In this document: positions 31,760-44,252 of the stretch, one piece after another
How positions within the stretch are numbered: the first letter of the stretch is position 1
Layout of the letters: each line of letters begins with the position of its first letter
Assembly (NCBI GenBank): GCA_021018815.1
Contig: JAITYX010000049.1
Span: 3,968,001 to 4,032,000, forward strand
Source: Talinum fruticosum
Taxonomy: Eukaryota > Streptophyta > Magnoliopsida > Caryophyllales > Talinaceae
Direction of reading: 5' to 3'
DNA length: 64,000 bases
Position numbers and translations under genes: made by a program
The notes under the pieces: model-generated
Database searches by the model: none
Seen by the model: the letters and a program-made list of their open reading frames with translations, nothing else
What the model was told of the DNA's origin: nothing

Positions 31760-33227
31760 TGAAGGTTTTCTCCTAGAGAGTCTAGGTCACAATAGAGAAG
31801 GGGTTAATAGGGTGATGAGGAAATTTAATAAACTTAGAATCTTTTTGCTTTGAAGAAGCTAAAAACTATTTTCGAGCCTATATTGGACTCGGAAAAGTAT
31901 ACACTAAGAAATACGTGGAAATCCTCCTAGGGCGAGAAAACCACTAACAATGCTAATCCAAGCACCAAATCAAATCCCGTATTTGGAATCCTCAAAATAC
32001 AACGGATCGACTCTACCATAATTGCTCCCTTAGACAATTCCTTATAATGTCTTCCTAGACTCGAAGTTCCATTATCCGATCTAGTACTTCCTAACTAAGA
32101 TAACCTTTACAGCTAGAGACGACCGAGCTGAGTTCACCTTTACAGCTCAGTCAAGGAACCTTACTCGTAAAGTAAGAGAAGTATGTAACTCATTACAAGA
32201 CTTTACAACTCAAAAAATATTAAGTACAGAGTTGGAGTTATAAGTAGAAGAGTGTGTGAGTAATGCACTAAGAGAATAGTTTTAGCAATAGGTTCAGCAA
32301 TCTTCAAGTCTATTGAAGTGACTTGTATTTATAGATGACCAAGCGGATTAGCCGTTGAGTGTGGTTTCGGATTGAAGTCTTCCGTAGCCCTTGAATGGGC
32401 CTTTTTGAGTGACTCGGAAAAGATCCGTTCGAGTGTAAACGTTGGGAAACGACTTTTTGCTCAAAAGGTGTTACAATGAACTTGTCTTGTCTCGAAAAGT
32501 AAGGCGAAAAACACCGTTAAGCCTAGCGTTCGATTTTTCCAGTTTTGGAAACAGACACCCCGACATGGTGTCTTAGTCCTGTCCGAGATTGGCTAAAACT
32601 ATCTGTTGGTGTTTAACAGCTAGAAGCTGGTTGCTTTTGAAATTCATAAGATATATTAGCTTTGTTTGAATAACCTACAAAAGCAAACCATATTGGTGCT
32701 GAAAATATAAAGTACTTTGGTCCAAGGTTAGGCACATATAATAATTAAATAAGGATAATTATATGCTTTATTATCTTTGGCCTAGAAGACTGGAATATTC
32801 TAAGTCTAATATTAAATAAGTTCGAGCTGAACTCGGAATGACTCTTATAAAGATCAACTACAAGAATATTCGGACATAGAAAGTGGCTTTGATCTATTAA
32901 ATAATCACTTAAGGAATAAACCGACAAAGACGAACTCAAGTACAGAGCGACTCGGTTCTAAGTTAGGAAACACAGTTAGTATTACAAGAAAATGACTTAA
33001 AAGAATTAATTAATTATACGATGGTTCAAGTATATTTTGAGTAGGTCGAATACCTCAATACGTAAGATATAGGACATAGTTATATCTCGCGTCACTCGGA
33101 ATAAAGATGAAAACTTGGATTTGAGTTTATATGAAGCTTAGAATGACTTGCAATCAAAACCTAAGAGAGATAAAAGTATATACCTGAATCTTTCATAAGA
33201 TATGTAGAGTTAAAATATGAGTCTTCA
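31760..33227 (-). repeat. 5' LTR of C5
   Basis: It starts TGAAGG (plus strand) at 31760 and ends GTCTTCA at 33227, about 1.47 kb, with TATA at 32325-32334 (minus strand; first base pair changed). The U5 hairpin is decayed. The flank GACTT at 33228-33232 belongs to C4 gag. Confidence 0.87.
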
Positions 33228-34413
33228 GACTTTTCCTCCACAAAGTGTAAATATATCCGGCTAAATTAGCATTGGAGAACTTGAGAAAGTATTCAATTAC
33301 TTCATGAGGACTTATCTCCTCAATGTCTTAGTTGTTAGCATCTAATTCAGATTCAGCTTCTAAGTCTCGTGAGTGCCATTAGACACTTTGACTCATCATA
33401 ATCATCTTCATCTCAAGATGAGTCATCGTCGATGCATGTGGCCATCATAGCCTTCTTCTTTTTGTCCTTTCTCTTCGGACAATCTTTGACTATGTGATCT
33501 TTCCTGCCACATTCAAAATAGCCGAGTTCTTAGTTAAACATTTGAAGGAGAAGAATATATACCTTTTCTCTTCTTATCTTTCTTGTGTAACTCTCTCTTT
33601 GGCCACTTTTCCCACTTCTTATGCTTTATCATTCTTTTGAAGCCTCGGGCAATGAGTGCCATCAGATCCCTTTACGAGTCCGAGGAGCTAAGACTTTCCC
33701 TTATACATTCTTAGGCCTTCAACACAATGTGCTTTTCGGTGATTACCTCAGCATCCTCTTCTTCCAAATAAATCTCATGGGTAAGCATTTGCCAATAAGT
33801 TAATCTAGCTTTAGTTGAGAGAGGTTCCGAGCTTGCTCGATGGCTGTCACATTGGGACCCCATCTCTTCTTTGGTAGACTTCTCATAATCTTTCCGCACA
33901 TCTCTTTGTGAGAGATTTTTCTAGCCAGAGATTGGAGATTGTTTGTAATCTCGGTGAAGCGGATATACATCCGAGTTATGTTTTCCTTAGGCTCCATCTA
34001 GAACAGCTCATATTTGTGAAGATATTGGCTTATCTTCGCCTGTTTCGCTAGGTTTGTTCCTTCATATGTGTTGACAAGAGTGTCCAACACATCTTTAGCT
34101 GTATCATAGGCCGACACTTTGTTGTACTCTTCGAGCCGATAGCACACATCACAATGTTCATTGCTTTGAATGTCTTTCCGAACTTCTCGGCTTTTTCACT
34201 AGTGTACTCAAATTTTTCTTTAGGCATAGATCTTATTCCTTTAATCATCATTGGAATGTAGTTTCCTTCTTCGATGATGTTGCAGGCATCTTCATCATTG
34301 TCGAACAAAAAGCACTCCATCACTTTCTTCCAATGCCCAAAGTTGGACCCTTTGAACTTTGGTGGTCTAGTGGATGACCTTCCTTCATCGAACTCTCCAA
34401 TGTTCTAAGCTAT
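33228..34413 (-). pseudogene. C4 gag
   Basis: The gag start ATG has become ATA at 34413. Preserved pieces are ECFLFDNDEDACNIIEEGNYIPM (34230-34323), the KNITRMYIRFTEITNNLQS region, SHKEMCGKIMRSLPKKRWGPN (33800-33997), EEEDAEVITEKHIVLKA, and the knuckle (about 33480-33520) with YFECGRKDHIVKDCP, again Tyr for the first Cys. It ends where C5 inserted, in the YIYTL stretch (about 33228-33270), and continues to the left of C5 at 20073. Confidence 0.82.
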
Positions 34414-34472
34414 ATGATCTTTAGACCTTTGGATTGTTAGATCCTCTTGAAAGCCTAGACTCTTATACCAAT
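34414..34472 (-). other. C4 leader and primer-binding site
   Basis: On the minus strand TTGGTATAAGAG (34459-34472) follows the LTR. It is a worn form of the initiator-Met site. Confidence 0.7.
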
Positions 34473-35883
34473 TGAACGTTCGGTCCTAGGGAGTCTAAGT
34501 CACCCTAGAGGGAGAGGTGAATAGGGTGATGAGGAAATTTAAATGAACTTAGTCAATTTTTGATAAGAAAGAAATCAACAACCGTGTCCGAGTCTAGTTT
34601 GGACTTAGAAATGTAAACACTTAAAAATATGTGGAAACCCTCATTGGATATAAAACCACGGACAATACTAATCCAAGCACCAAGTCAAATCCACTATTTT
34701 GAATCCTCAAAATACAAAGGATTGACTCTACCAGAATCGGTCCTTACACAATTCTTTACAATGTTTTCCTAGACTCGGAAGATCCCTTATCCGATCTAGT
34801 ACTTCCTTACTAAGGTAACCTTTACAATCAGGGACAACCGAGCTGAGTTAACCCTTACAGCTCGATCAAGGGACTTACAAAGAAAGTAAGTGAAGAATAT
34901 AACTAACTACAAGACTTTCTTTACAACTAAAAAATATTAAGTACGGACTTGGAGTTATAAGTAGAAGTTTGAGTAAGTATTGCACTAAGAGAATTAGGCA
35001 ATGTATTGATCAATAAATTTAGCAATCTTTAAGTCATGTGAAGTGGCTTCTATTTGTCACTCAAAAAGATCCGTTGGAGTGTCAACATTGGGCAACGGCT
35101 ATTTTCTCTAAAAGTTGTTCTAATCAACTAGTTTTGTTTCAAAAGCAAGGTGGAAACCACCGTTGAGCCTAGCATTGAAGTTTTTAGTTTTGGATACAAA
35201 CAAGCTGTTACACGGTGTCCGACCATGTTCGGAATTCGATAAAGCTTGTCTCGCTGGTGATTGATAGCTAGAAGTCGATCTGCTTTTGTATTTCAAAAAT
35301 GAGTTAGCCTCGTTTGAATAACCTACAAAAGTAAACCACTTTGGTTCTCAAGGTATAAAATACTTTGGTCCAAGATTAAGCACAGATAATAATTCAATAA
35401 ACGTAATTAAGGGCTTAATTATCTTTGGCCTAGAAGAGTGCAATTGTCTTAGTCTAATATTCAATATACTCAAATTGCATCGAGTCAATCCTAAGGATGG
35501 TCAAGTTGAAAAGAATAAAATATTAGAGTTTAAAAACTTGATCTGTTCAAATAATTCTCAAAGAAATAAATTGACTTAGAACGAGGAATTAAGATTGTAA
35601 TTCACTTTAAGTTGAAATAAGCAATCAAGTACTCGAATAAAAATGTTAGAGAAATTATTTGATCAAGCGAAAGTTCCGAGTGATGTCCGAGTGACTCATA
35701 AACATCAGTGTAAAAGATATATAATAATATACTTTGTGAGCCGATCGTAAACGAATGAAAACTTATATAAAAGTTTCTATGATGCTTAGAATGACTTGAA
35801 ATCTAAGCTTAGGACAGATGAGATTTGTACCGGAATCTTCATATCGTACTCGTAATGACTTAGAGTTAGCATCCCGGTTTTCA
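34473..35883 (-). repeat. 5' LTR of C4
   Basis: Bounds are TGAACG at 34473 and GGTTTTCA at 35883, about 1.41 kb. A well-kept U5 hairpin (CACCCTAGAGGG ... AGGGTGA) lies at about 34501-34530. The TATA region near 35045 is lost by a small deletion. The flank TAAAA (35884-35888) lies in C6 gag. Confidence 0.83.
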
Positions 35884-36966
35884 TAAAAGATAAGGTTTCT
35901 TCTAACCTTGAGTAAGTTTTAAAACCATCTCTTAAAACTCATTGAGCTTTTGTTTCAGCTTGCTCATTCTCTCGTTATGCGGCACTCGGACTTAGTCTCA
36001 TTAATTTGAGCATTGGTCTTAAGTACATGCAGATTTTGTCTTAAGTTTTCTAACTCATTCTTCAAAAAGTATTCTCAGCAGTAAGAGACTCAAGTTGTTC
36101 CTTGAAATCGAAGAGTCGAATTGGACTTTTCTTCAAAGTAAATATATATCTAACAAGACCAAGTTTGGAAAACTTAAGGAAGTATTTAATTACCTCCCGA
36201 GAACTTGTTTCCTCATCATCCGAGTTGTCACCTGTTTGACTTGGATTCAGCTTCCGAGTTTGTCAATGCCATTAGACACTTTGAGTCATTAGAAGCATCA
36301 TCTTCAAAGGAGTCATCATCGCTCCAAGCCACCATAACCTTTTTCTTCTTTCTGTCCTTCTTCTGTTTGGACGGTCCTTGATTATATGCTCCTTCCTGCC
36401 ATGCTCAAAGCAACCAGAGTTCATAGTTAAAGATAACATAGAAGGGGATGAGTATTTACCTTTCTTGTCTTTCTTATAGAACTCCTCCTTTGGCCTCTTT
36501 TTTCAGTTTTTGTACTTCATTATCTTTTTGAAACGTCGTCTAATGAGTGCCATGGGATCCTCTTCGATTCTCGAGGATCTTAGACTTTGTCGTCCGCTTT
36601 TAGGCCTTCGATGCAATCTTCTTTTTGGTGCTTACCTCGACATCCACTTCATCTAGGTGCAGCTCATGAGTAAGTAGCTTCCCAATTAGCTCATCCGGCT
36701 TCGCTTGAGAGAGTTTCTAACCTTCTTCGATTGTTGTCACCTTGGGACCCCATTTTCTCTTTAGTAGACTCGCTCGAATTTTTTTGACCATTTCTTCATG
36801 AGAGATCTTTCTACAAAGATATTTGAGATTGTTGGTAATCTTAGTGAACTTAGCATAATCTAAGTGATGTTCTCCTTAGCCCCATTCTAAACAGCTCATA
36901 CTTGTGATGATACCGACGTATATTTTCCCGCTTCACGTGGCTAGTTCCTTCATAGGTGCCGACAAG
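35884..36966 (-). pseudogene. C6 gag
   Basis: Reading leftwards from 36966: a THEGTS-like stretch, KYELFRMG, the RWGPKVT region (about 36750), KLLTHELHLDE, MALIRRRFKKI, EEFYKKDKKGK, then the knuckle (about 36375-36415) as CFEHGRKEHIIKDR, with the first Cys kept, the second changed to His and the last to Arg. The acidic tail and coiled-coil spacer follow to 35884, where C4 inserted. The gag start, leader, primer site and the end of the LTR are deleted at 36966. Confidence 0.78.
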
Positions 36967-39900
36967 TGCTAATTTGAGCACTAAGTCAAATCCATTAATT
37001 GAATCCATAATTATAAGGACTATTTCATTATAGAATTGCTCCCTTAGACAATTCTCTTTTAAGTTTTCCTGGACTTTGTGTAATACCCGAATTTTAAAGA
37101 AAAGCAGACTTAAAGCATAGAATTATTGAGTATTATTCGGGCATTTAAGGGGTGAGTGACTGATTTTAATTACGACCGGATGTATTACTTCAGTATTCCT
37201 TTGAGAGTCTGTTATCAAATAAATTGAATCAAGGAAATACCCTCCCTTCTATTTGAGCTGAAACTCGGTGCGGCTAGGTGGTGTCCTATAATTTATGCAT
37301 CAAAATAAATTAGGAGACAACGTAAGAGGATGAAAGAGGGGAAAGGCATAGGCTTGTTTTATGTGGAAGACATAAAGGAGAGCAAGTGAAGGTCCAATAG
37401 AAGCAAGAGGCAAGTTTTGTTAGCGGTGGAGAGATAATATAAGGAAATAAAAGAAAGGAGGACCGAAGGGAAGGGGAACACAGGAAAAAGAAAGAAAGAA
37501 AGGAAGAAAGAAGAAGCGTAACCGCAGAGGCAAAACAGGGGAGGGGGAAAGGAGCACCGAACGGGAAAGAGAGAGAGAAAGAGAGGGAGAAGGCGAGCGC
37601 ACGACGAAGGAGACCGAGGGGGAGGACAGGCGACCACCGCAAGACCGAAGGCGGCTGCCGGCGACTCAAGCGACACGAGCAAAGGGAAAAGAAAGCGAGT
37701 GACCGAGGTAGAACAAGGGCAAAGGAAGGAACCGAGCGAGGGCTGGCGTGAGAGGGTCTAGGAGGCCGAAAACCCGAGAGAATAACGGCGGCAAGGGAGA
37801 AGGACTAGCGGCGAACGCGCGAGGGCCCGGACCGAGAGTCGGCGGAGGCTAGAAAACGGCAAGCCGGAACAGGGAAGCGAAAAACCAAGCGACCGAGCAA
37901 GGACTGCGGAGACGAAACCGAAATCCGAATGCGGGAGTCAAGGAGTTTGAAATCCATCCCTAAAACCCGAGAATTTCATGTGGCTAGTCTTATACTCTAA
38001 ACTATTAGTAATTTTGAATCCAAATGAGTTTATTGTGACTGTTGAATGTGATTGTGAATATGGAACACATATATGCCATTGATTAAGTTTAGTAGTTGCT
38101 GAAAGTTTAATTAGAAGCCGTGATGGGAATTGGCAGTCGTTTAGGCCTAAATTAGAAATCGGGAAATTCGGACGGAGTTGGGTTGCTTGGGTGTAATGAG
38201 TAGTATTAGGAATCCGGTCGGTTAGGGACGGGGATAGGCACATGTGGTTTGGGCATCGGTTATGAAATTGATATTTCGGATTGACTCTTAGAGATTTATT
38301 GAACTTACGTCATTAAGGGATGATTGCTAATATCGGGAAATAGCGAATTAAGCATAAAAGAGGAGTGAGTTCATAACAAATGCTTCACGGTTAGGGCACG
38401 GGAATAAGAGATGGGTGGTTGTCGGATTAATTGAGTTCAAAAGGTAATTAAATCCTCGAGGTTGAACCGAGCGTGAAAGTAAGTAAAGCTAACTGGGAAT
38501 TGAATAATGAAAAGTAAGTAAGAGGTACATAATTCAGGATGGACGAACAACAATAGATTAATAAGGTAAGAGATATTAAATGGAAATTGAGGTTGGGAAA
38601 TAGCAAGTTGGGGACGGTAAAGTTTAACTAAGCTAAAGTCATGTGTAAGACCTTTGAGAATGAATTGAATTAAAAGGTGAATGGAGATAGAGGAAACTTG
38701 GTAACGTAAGTTTAAGGATATATGGTTGAATGAGGGCAAAAGAGGTTGGTTTATAAAGTGAGGTCATGAAGTGGGGGAATTGAAGTAAAGACAACGAATT
38801 GTGAGAAGTTCATACGTCGAATCGAGTGGTGTCCGCTATGGTTATTGTGGCTCGGAAAATGTAAATTAATCGTATTAGAATGGTGGATTGAGAAAGGTAT
38901 AGTTGGAAAGAGTTGAGAATAATTGCTTGCATTGAGTGGTGATTATTCGTGCTATGTGATTGCTTTACGTGATGCTCAAAAGTAGTTTCGAAAGGAGTTT
39001 TGTATTTTACGTAAAATGATTCTTGAATGCAACTTCTTCCGAGCTGCCTTTCTAACGTGAATGTGTTTTAAAGAAGCAAAACTTGTTTGAGAAAGTGAAT
39101 TTATAAGGGTGATACATGGTGTCATGCCTTCCTTGATACTAAATTGATTAAGAAAGTCAGTAAAGTGAATGTGATGAATTATTATGTGCAAATTATTTTG
39201 AATCGAATGGCTACGGATCGTTTAGCATACCGAAGGGTTCAAACTGGGAATGCCCAGTGAGAGACTTCGAGGGAAGGATTCTAATAGGGATCCTGCAGAG
39301 GCGGGATGCCCGCTCCGAGACTTCCTAGAAGATAGGTCTCGGGAGCCTTTTTGTCGGGGTCGCACCTCGAATTAAAGAAGTGCTAGTTCGAGTCCTCAAA
39401 AGGCCTAGAATGTTGATTCAACCCCAAAAGAATTGTTCATGAATGTGAAATTGTGTTTTAAGTGATTGAAGAGTCATGATCTTTTCGTTGCAAGAGATTT
39501 CGAGTGAAAAGTATATAGATTTGTATTATATTATTATGCTTTCGCAGATTTCATTATTATGAGTATTATGTGTAAAGAATTTCCATTTTAAGGGTGTAAG
39601 ACTCCGGTGAGCCCATGGTTTATTGCTCACCCCTACAAATTTCCCCCTTTCCCTCCCCAGTGTTGCGGTACACTTTCGGAGGCTTAATCGACGCTTAACA
39701 TACTCCGGACTCTAGCCGACTATCGATGGTTGACTGGTGTAGTGACTCAAGTGACTCACGTGGTTGGCTAGCATTCTTATGTGTTTAAATGTTGTATTGT
39801 AATTTAGTTCATGTAGTTATACTTGATGTACTCTAAACCATTTAGATTGTTTCCAGCTTTATAGTACGATTGGTTGGACTCCGGCGTGTGGTCGTGGAGT

Positions 39901-41250
39901 TGTATACTCCGAGAGGGTGGCTCGTTGAGTTATATTATGCTTTTTATGCAGGGTTTTAAGGCTTTAAGCCTATGGGTTAGTCTATATTACAAACAAAACT
40001 CCACCGAAATTTTTATGAAATCTTAGATCCTTTTGGAAAACCATCCTTATTGTCCTTGAGTTGAGTTTAGGCAGCCAAACCAACACCGAAAAGAGCCTTA
40101 GGAGTTCCTTTAAGGAACTCGGCGATGTAATACTCTTGGGGGTGTTTTGGGGTGTTACACTTGGATATTCCCTTATCTAATCTACTACTTTCTAACTTAG
40201 ATACCCTTCACAATTAGGGACAACCGAGCTGAGTTAACCAATACAACTCGGTTAAGGGATTTAGAAACAAAGTAGAAAGAGTATAAGTGATTACAAGACT
40301 TTTTACAACTTAGAAAGTAAGAATTCTAGAAATGAAGTTGTAAATGGTAGAAGATTGAGTAAAAGTAGAATTTGTTCCGTTCTAGCAATCTTCAACTCTT
40401 GTGGAGTTGCTTCTATTTATACATAGTAGGGCGGAATAACCATTAAGACTTGTTCTAGACTAGTGAGCTTCAATAGCCGTCGTAATGGCTAGTCCGAGTC
40501 ACTCGAAAAGAATCCATTAAGATGTGAATCCTCTAGTTGTGATTAAAATCTGGGGTGGAAATAATCGTTGGACACCAACTTCATGTTTACTTGGATTTGG
40601 AAACAAACAACCCCGACACGGTGTATGAGCCATGTTCAAAAATGGTTTATTTTTGTTTGTCTGGTGTTTGATGGCTAGAAACCGGCTACTTTTGTATTTC
40701 ATAAGTAGATTAGGCTTATTTAATCAACCTACAAAAGTAAATCAAAATGGTACTCAAACTATAAAAATACTTTTGTCCAAAATTAGGTAAAGATAATAAT
40801 TAATTCAAAGTAATCAAGCACTTAATTATATTCACCCTAAAAGAAGGGAATTTTCTACGTCTAATATTTATTAGGTGTAAATCCCATCTTGAGCCAACCC
40901 TTAAAGTGATGAAGTTAGAAAGAATAAAGTAACAGAATATATAAACTAGATCGAGTAAATAATTCTCAATATATAAACCGACTTACAAATTAGAATTAAT
41001 GTTGTAATTCATTTTCACTTGAAACATGAAGTCCGTGCTTAGAATAAAAGTGTTAGATAAATTATTTACTTATGCCATGGTTCTAAGTGGTGTCTGTGTG
41101 GGTCGAAACATCGTTAAGAATGTTATGCTTGATGAATGGTTTATGAGTGGGTTAGAACATAATCAAAACTTAGATATGAGTTTCTTACAAAGCATAGAAT
41201 GACTTAGAATCAAACCTATATAGGCATAGAGAGTTATGCCTTAGTCTTCT
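36967..41250 (-). repeat. C6 5' LTR, truncated and split by G3
   Basis: Two parts (36967-37078 and 40165-41250, about 1.2 kb together) align with the other copia LTRs. Its U5 end and primer site are deleted, and gag joins directly within a GACA-type repeat at about 36962. The TATA region is at about 40411-40421 (TATAAATAGA on the minus strand). The outer end is GTCTTC at 41250, with the last base changed. It lies in the spacer after C7 pol. Confidence 0.78.
37079..40159 (+). mobile_element. G3: solo gypsy-like LTR in the C6 LTR
   Basis: A 3.08 kb LTR that starts TGTAATACCCG and ends GGGGTGTTACA. The flanks CTTTG (37074-37078) and CTTGG (40160-40164) are a target duplication with one change. 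It is the closest relative of G2, shown for example by the shared stretch around 38040 and 29155 and the block GTGAGCCCATGGTTTATTG at about 39606. The GA-rich block is at 37310-37930. Frames read on the minus strand at 37310-37682 are low-complexity artefacts. Confidence 0.88.
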
Positions 41251-42900
41251 GTCTCATTTTCCGTTAACTTATCCTTTCGTTATTCACACAAAGCATATAA
41301 CAATTAATCGAGTAGAATAACTTATGCAATAACTCGGATAATCATGCATTTAACATGCGAAGTTTATTCCTAATAAAGCAAAGTTGATCTTCAGTAAGAA
41401 GTTCAGTGAAAATATCAAGCAAATTGAAACTTCGTAGGAATAAACTCAAGTTTAATATCACCTTTCTCATAATGGTCTCTCGAAAATGATACATAACCTC
41501 AATGTGTCTCGTTTTAATAGTGCAAAACTAGATTCTTAGTAATGCTAATTGCATTTTAATTGTCACACTTTACTCGGGATAGATGTGAATAATAGTCCAA
41601 GATCCTTCAAATGTTACTTGATCTAGAGAATTTGAGCATAGCAAGCTCCAGCTGCAATGTACTCGGTCTCAACAGCTTGATAGAGTAACCGAGTTTTACT
41701 TCTTTGAATGCCAGGAAATAAATTATTGACCCGAAATTGAATGCTCCTTATGTGCTCTTTCTATCAACATTGTATCCAAGCATAGTCGGAATTTGAGTAT
41801 CCAATGAGGGTCGGATCCGAGTCTTTCGTGTACCGAAGACCCAAGTGTCCGAATCCATGCAAGATATCTAAAAATTCTCTTCACTTGGAGTGAGATGTGC
41901 TTTCCTAGGAGTAGCTTGAAATCTTGCACGACGGCAAACTCAAAGCATGATATTTGGCCTACTAGATGTGAGATAAAGTAGAGATCCAATCATACCTCTG
42001 TAGAGTTTCGATCAACAACTTTACCTTTCACATCTAAGTATAGTTTTGTACTCGCTACTCATAAGTGTTGCTACATGCTTTACATCTTGTAGCTTGTACT
42101 ACATTGAGAACTTATTGGTATACTTTGATTGATAGACATAGATGCCATCCTTTTCTTGTTTGATTTGCAATCCAAGGATGAAATTCAGTTTTCCCATCAT
42201 ACTCATTTGGAACTCCTGTCTCATTTACTCGGAAAACTCTTAGCATAGAGTTGCATAAGTAGCTCCAAATATAATACCATCAACATAAAACTAAATGATA
42301 AGAAAATCACTCCCCTTGGTTTTGGAAAAAGAGTTTTGTCAATCTGACATTTTTTGAAGTCATTTTCAACAAACAAATTGCCTAGTCTTTCATACTAAGC
42401 TCCGGGAGCTTGTTTCGGACCATGTAAAGCCTTTTACAACTTGATGACATGATTTGGAAGTTGAGAGTATTCAAATCCAGGGGGTTGCTCAACATAAAGT
42501 TCTTCCGGAATATAACTATTAAGAAATGCACACTTAACATCCATTTGATAAAGGTTGATGTTCATGCTCGATGTAAATGCTAAGAGAATTTTTATTGCCT
42601 TAATCCTAGCAACAGGTGCAAAGGTTTCCGCAAAGTTAATTTGCTCTCATTTGTTATATCCCCGAGCAACTAATCTAACTTTATTTCGACTTCCATCCCT
42701 CCGTGATCTAGTTTGTTCTTGAAAACCCATCTGGTTCCTATTACTCGGGTGGTCGAAGGTCGTTTGGTCGAGTCCGGACTTTGTTTCTTTCAAATGGATT
42801 TAATTGCTTTTGCATGGCCTCTACGCGTTAAGGTTCAAGTAAGGCTTCTAGTGCATTTTTATGTTCGAGTTAATGATATGAATATTGAAAATGTGCACCG
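41251..42900 (-). pseudogene. C7 reverse transcriptase and RNase H
   Basis: 41251-41345 is the spacer after pol. RNase H lies at about 41345-41720, with SVETEYIAAGACYAQIL-like sequence. RT lies at about 41760-42900: GELNFILGLQI (about 42180), the active site read as FYVDGIIFGAT (about 42263-42295), where YVDD has become YVDG, then LYMVRNKLPE-type frames around 42420, VEQPLDLNT, a GINVKCAFLNSYIPEE stretch, and MGFQEQT/EAMQKQLN near 42720-42810. Frames are broken in many places. Confidence 0.83.
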
Positions 42901-44252
42901 ATTTTGCAAAGAATAATGAGTTCTTACCCCATTGTTGATATCGTAAAGTATGTTCATAGGTTGGTGACTAGATGCATAATTAAAAGCTCTACCTATCCTC
43001 TACTTTACTACACTCATTAGTTGAATGACCTAATCTTCAATTGGTTACTCTTGCTGAACTTCTACATTGGCGTGTTATTCAAGCATTCTAAGGTAGTTGT
43101 TGAACTTGCTCATTTTGAGTCACTTAATTATGAGTTGGCTCATTCCGAGTAACCTTAGCTCTTTTATTTTGACTCAATTTGAGCTCGGCTTCAGCAATAT
43201 CGTCTTTATCTCTACCGAGCTTGAGATCCGATAAGGTGGATTCACTTGTCCTGCCATGGTTAATCTCATCAAAGACAATGTGGATACTTTCTTTCACTTG
43301 ATTAGTTCTCTTATTTAAAATTCTATAAGCTTTAGTAGGAGATGAGTAACCTAGAAATATACATTCATCTAAACTTGTATCAAACTTAGTCAGATGTTCC
43401 TTACCATTGTTATACACATAACATTTACATCTGAATGGTTTGAAGTAGGAGATGTTGGGCTTCTTTCCCTTCTAAAGCTCATACGGTGTCTTCTTCGGAA
43501 TGGGTCCGATGAGGCATCTATGAAGTGTATCGTTTGTCTGTGTTGACTATCTCAGCCTGAAATAATAAGGTAAATCATTTTCAATCATCATTGTCCTTCC
43601 TATTTCTTCAAGGGTTTTGTTCTTTCTCTCCACTAGTCCATTCTGTTGAGGAGTTCTTGGTATTGAGAAATTCTGGTAGATTTCATTCTTGTCATAAAAA
43701 TATGTAAATTTTAAGTAATCGAACTCCCTTCCATGGTCGGTTCGAATTCTTCTAATCTGAATCTTAGACTCCACTTGAATTTTCCTGTAGATCTTACTCG
43801 AACTCTTTGAAGGATTTATTCTTGTTCTTCAGAAAACACACCTTGGTAAATCATGAATAATCATCAATAATAACTAGCACATATGATTTACCTCCTAAGC
43901 TTTTCACAGGAATTTCACCACATAAATCCATATGAAACAATTATAGTATTTTGGATGTAGACACGGTTTTGAGTGGTTTGAATGATGATCCGACTTGCTT
44001 ACCTTTTGTGCATGCTTCATAGATTTTATCTTTCTGAAATGCACAGTTAGGTAAACCCTTAACTAATCCATGATGTGCAAGCTTCTTGATGGTATGCAGG
44101 CTAATATGACCTAGTCTACGATGCCTTTTCCATGAATCATTATTCATATATGCTTTTAAACATGATAGATTTTGACTAGAATCTAAGAGTGGAATGGTAT
44201 AGGTGTTACCCGACCTTAGACCCGAGAGCTTTATCTCTTTGGTGACTCGCAT
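42901..44252 (-). pseudogene. C7 integrase
   Basis: This integrase is among the best preserved in the window. The zinc finger at 43941-44252 has KRHRRLGHISLHTIKKLAHHG and YEACTKGKQVGSSFKPL, with the first Cys of the CxxC pair changed to Tyr. The core open frame 43547-43774 has RTDHGREFDY (second Asp) and TPQQNGLVERKNKTLEEIGRTM (catalytic Glu). The C-terminal part at 43124-43417 has DECIFLGYSSPTKAYRILNKRTNQVKESIHIVFDEI. The first-Asp region (about 43860) still reads as a VIIDD-like stretch. Confidence 0.87.

Larger units (their letters stand above)
20452..33227 (-). mobile_element. C5: Sirevirus-like copia element, minus strand, 3' end lost
   Basis: Reading leftwards from 33227 it has a 5' LTR, primer site, gag N-part, [G2], gag core with zinc knuckle, [S2], gag spacer, protease, integrase, RT, RNase H, spacer, and most of the additional ORF. 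The 3' spacer and 3' LTR are missing at 20452. It was inserted into C4 gag at the TLEEKS-like site: GACTT at 33228-33232 is the target base set and agrees with GGACTT in other copies. This is the second copy that keeps the additional ORF, which makes it useful for comparison with C3. Confidence 0.82.
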
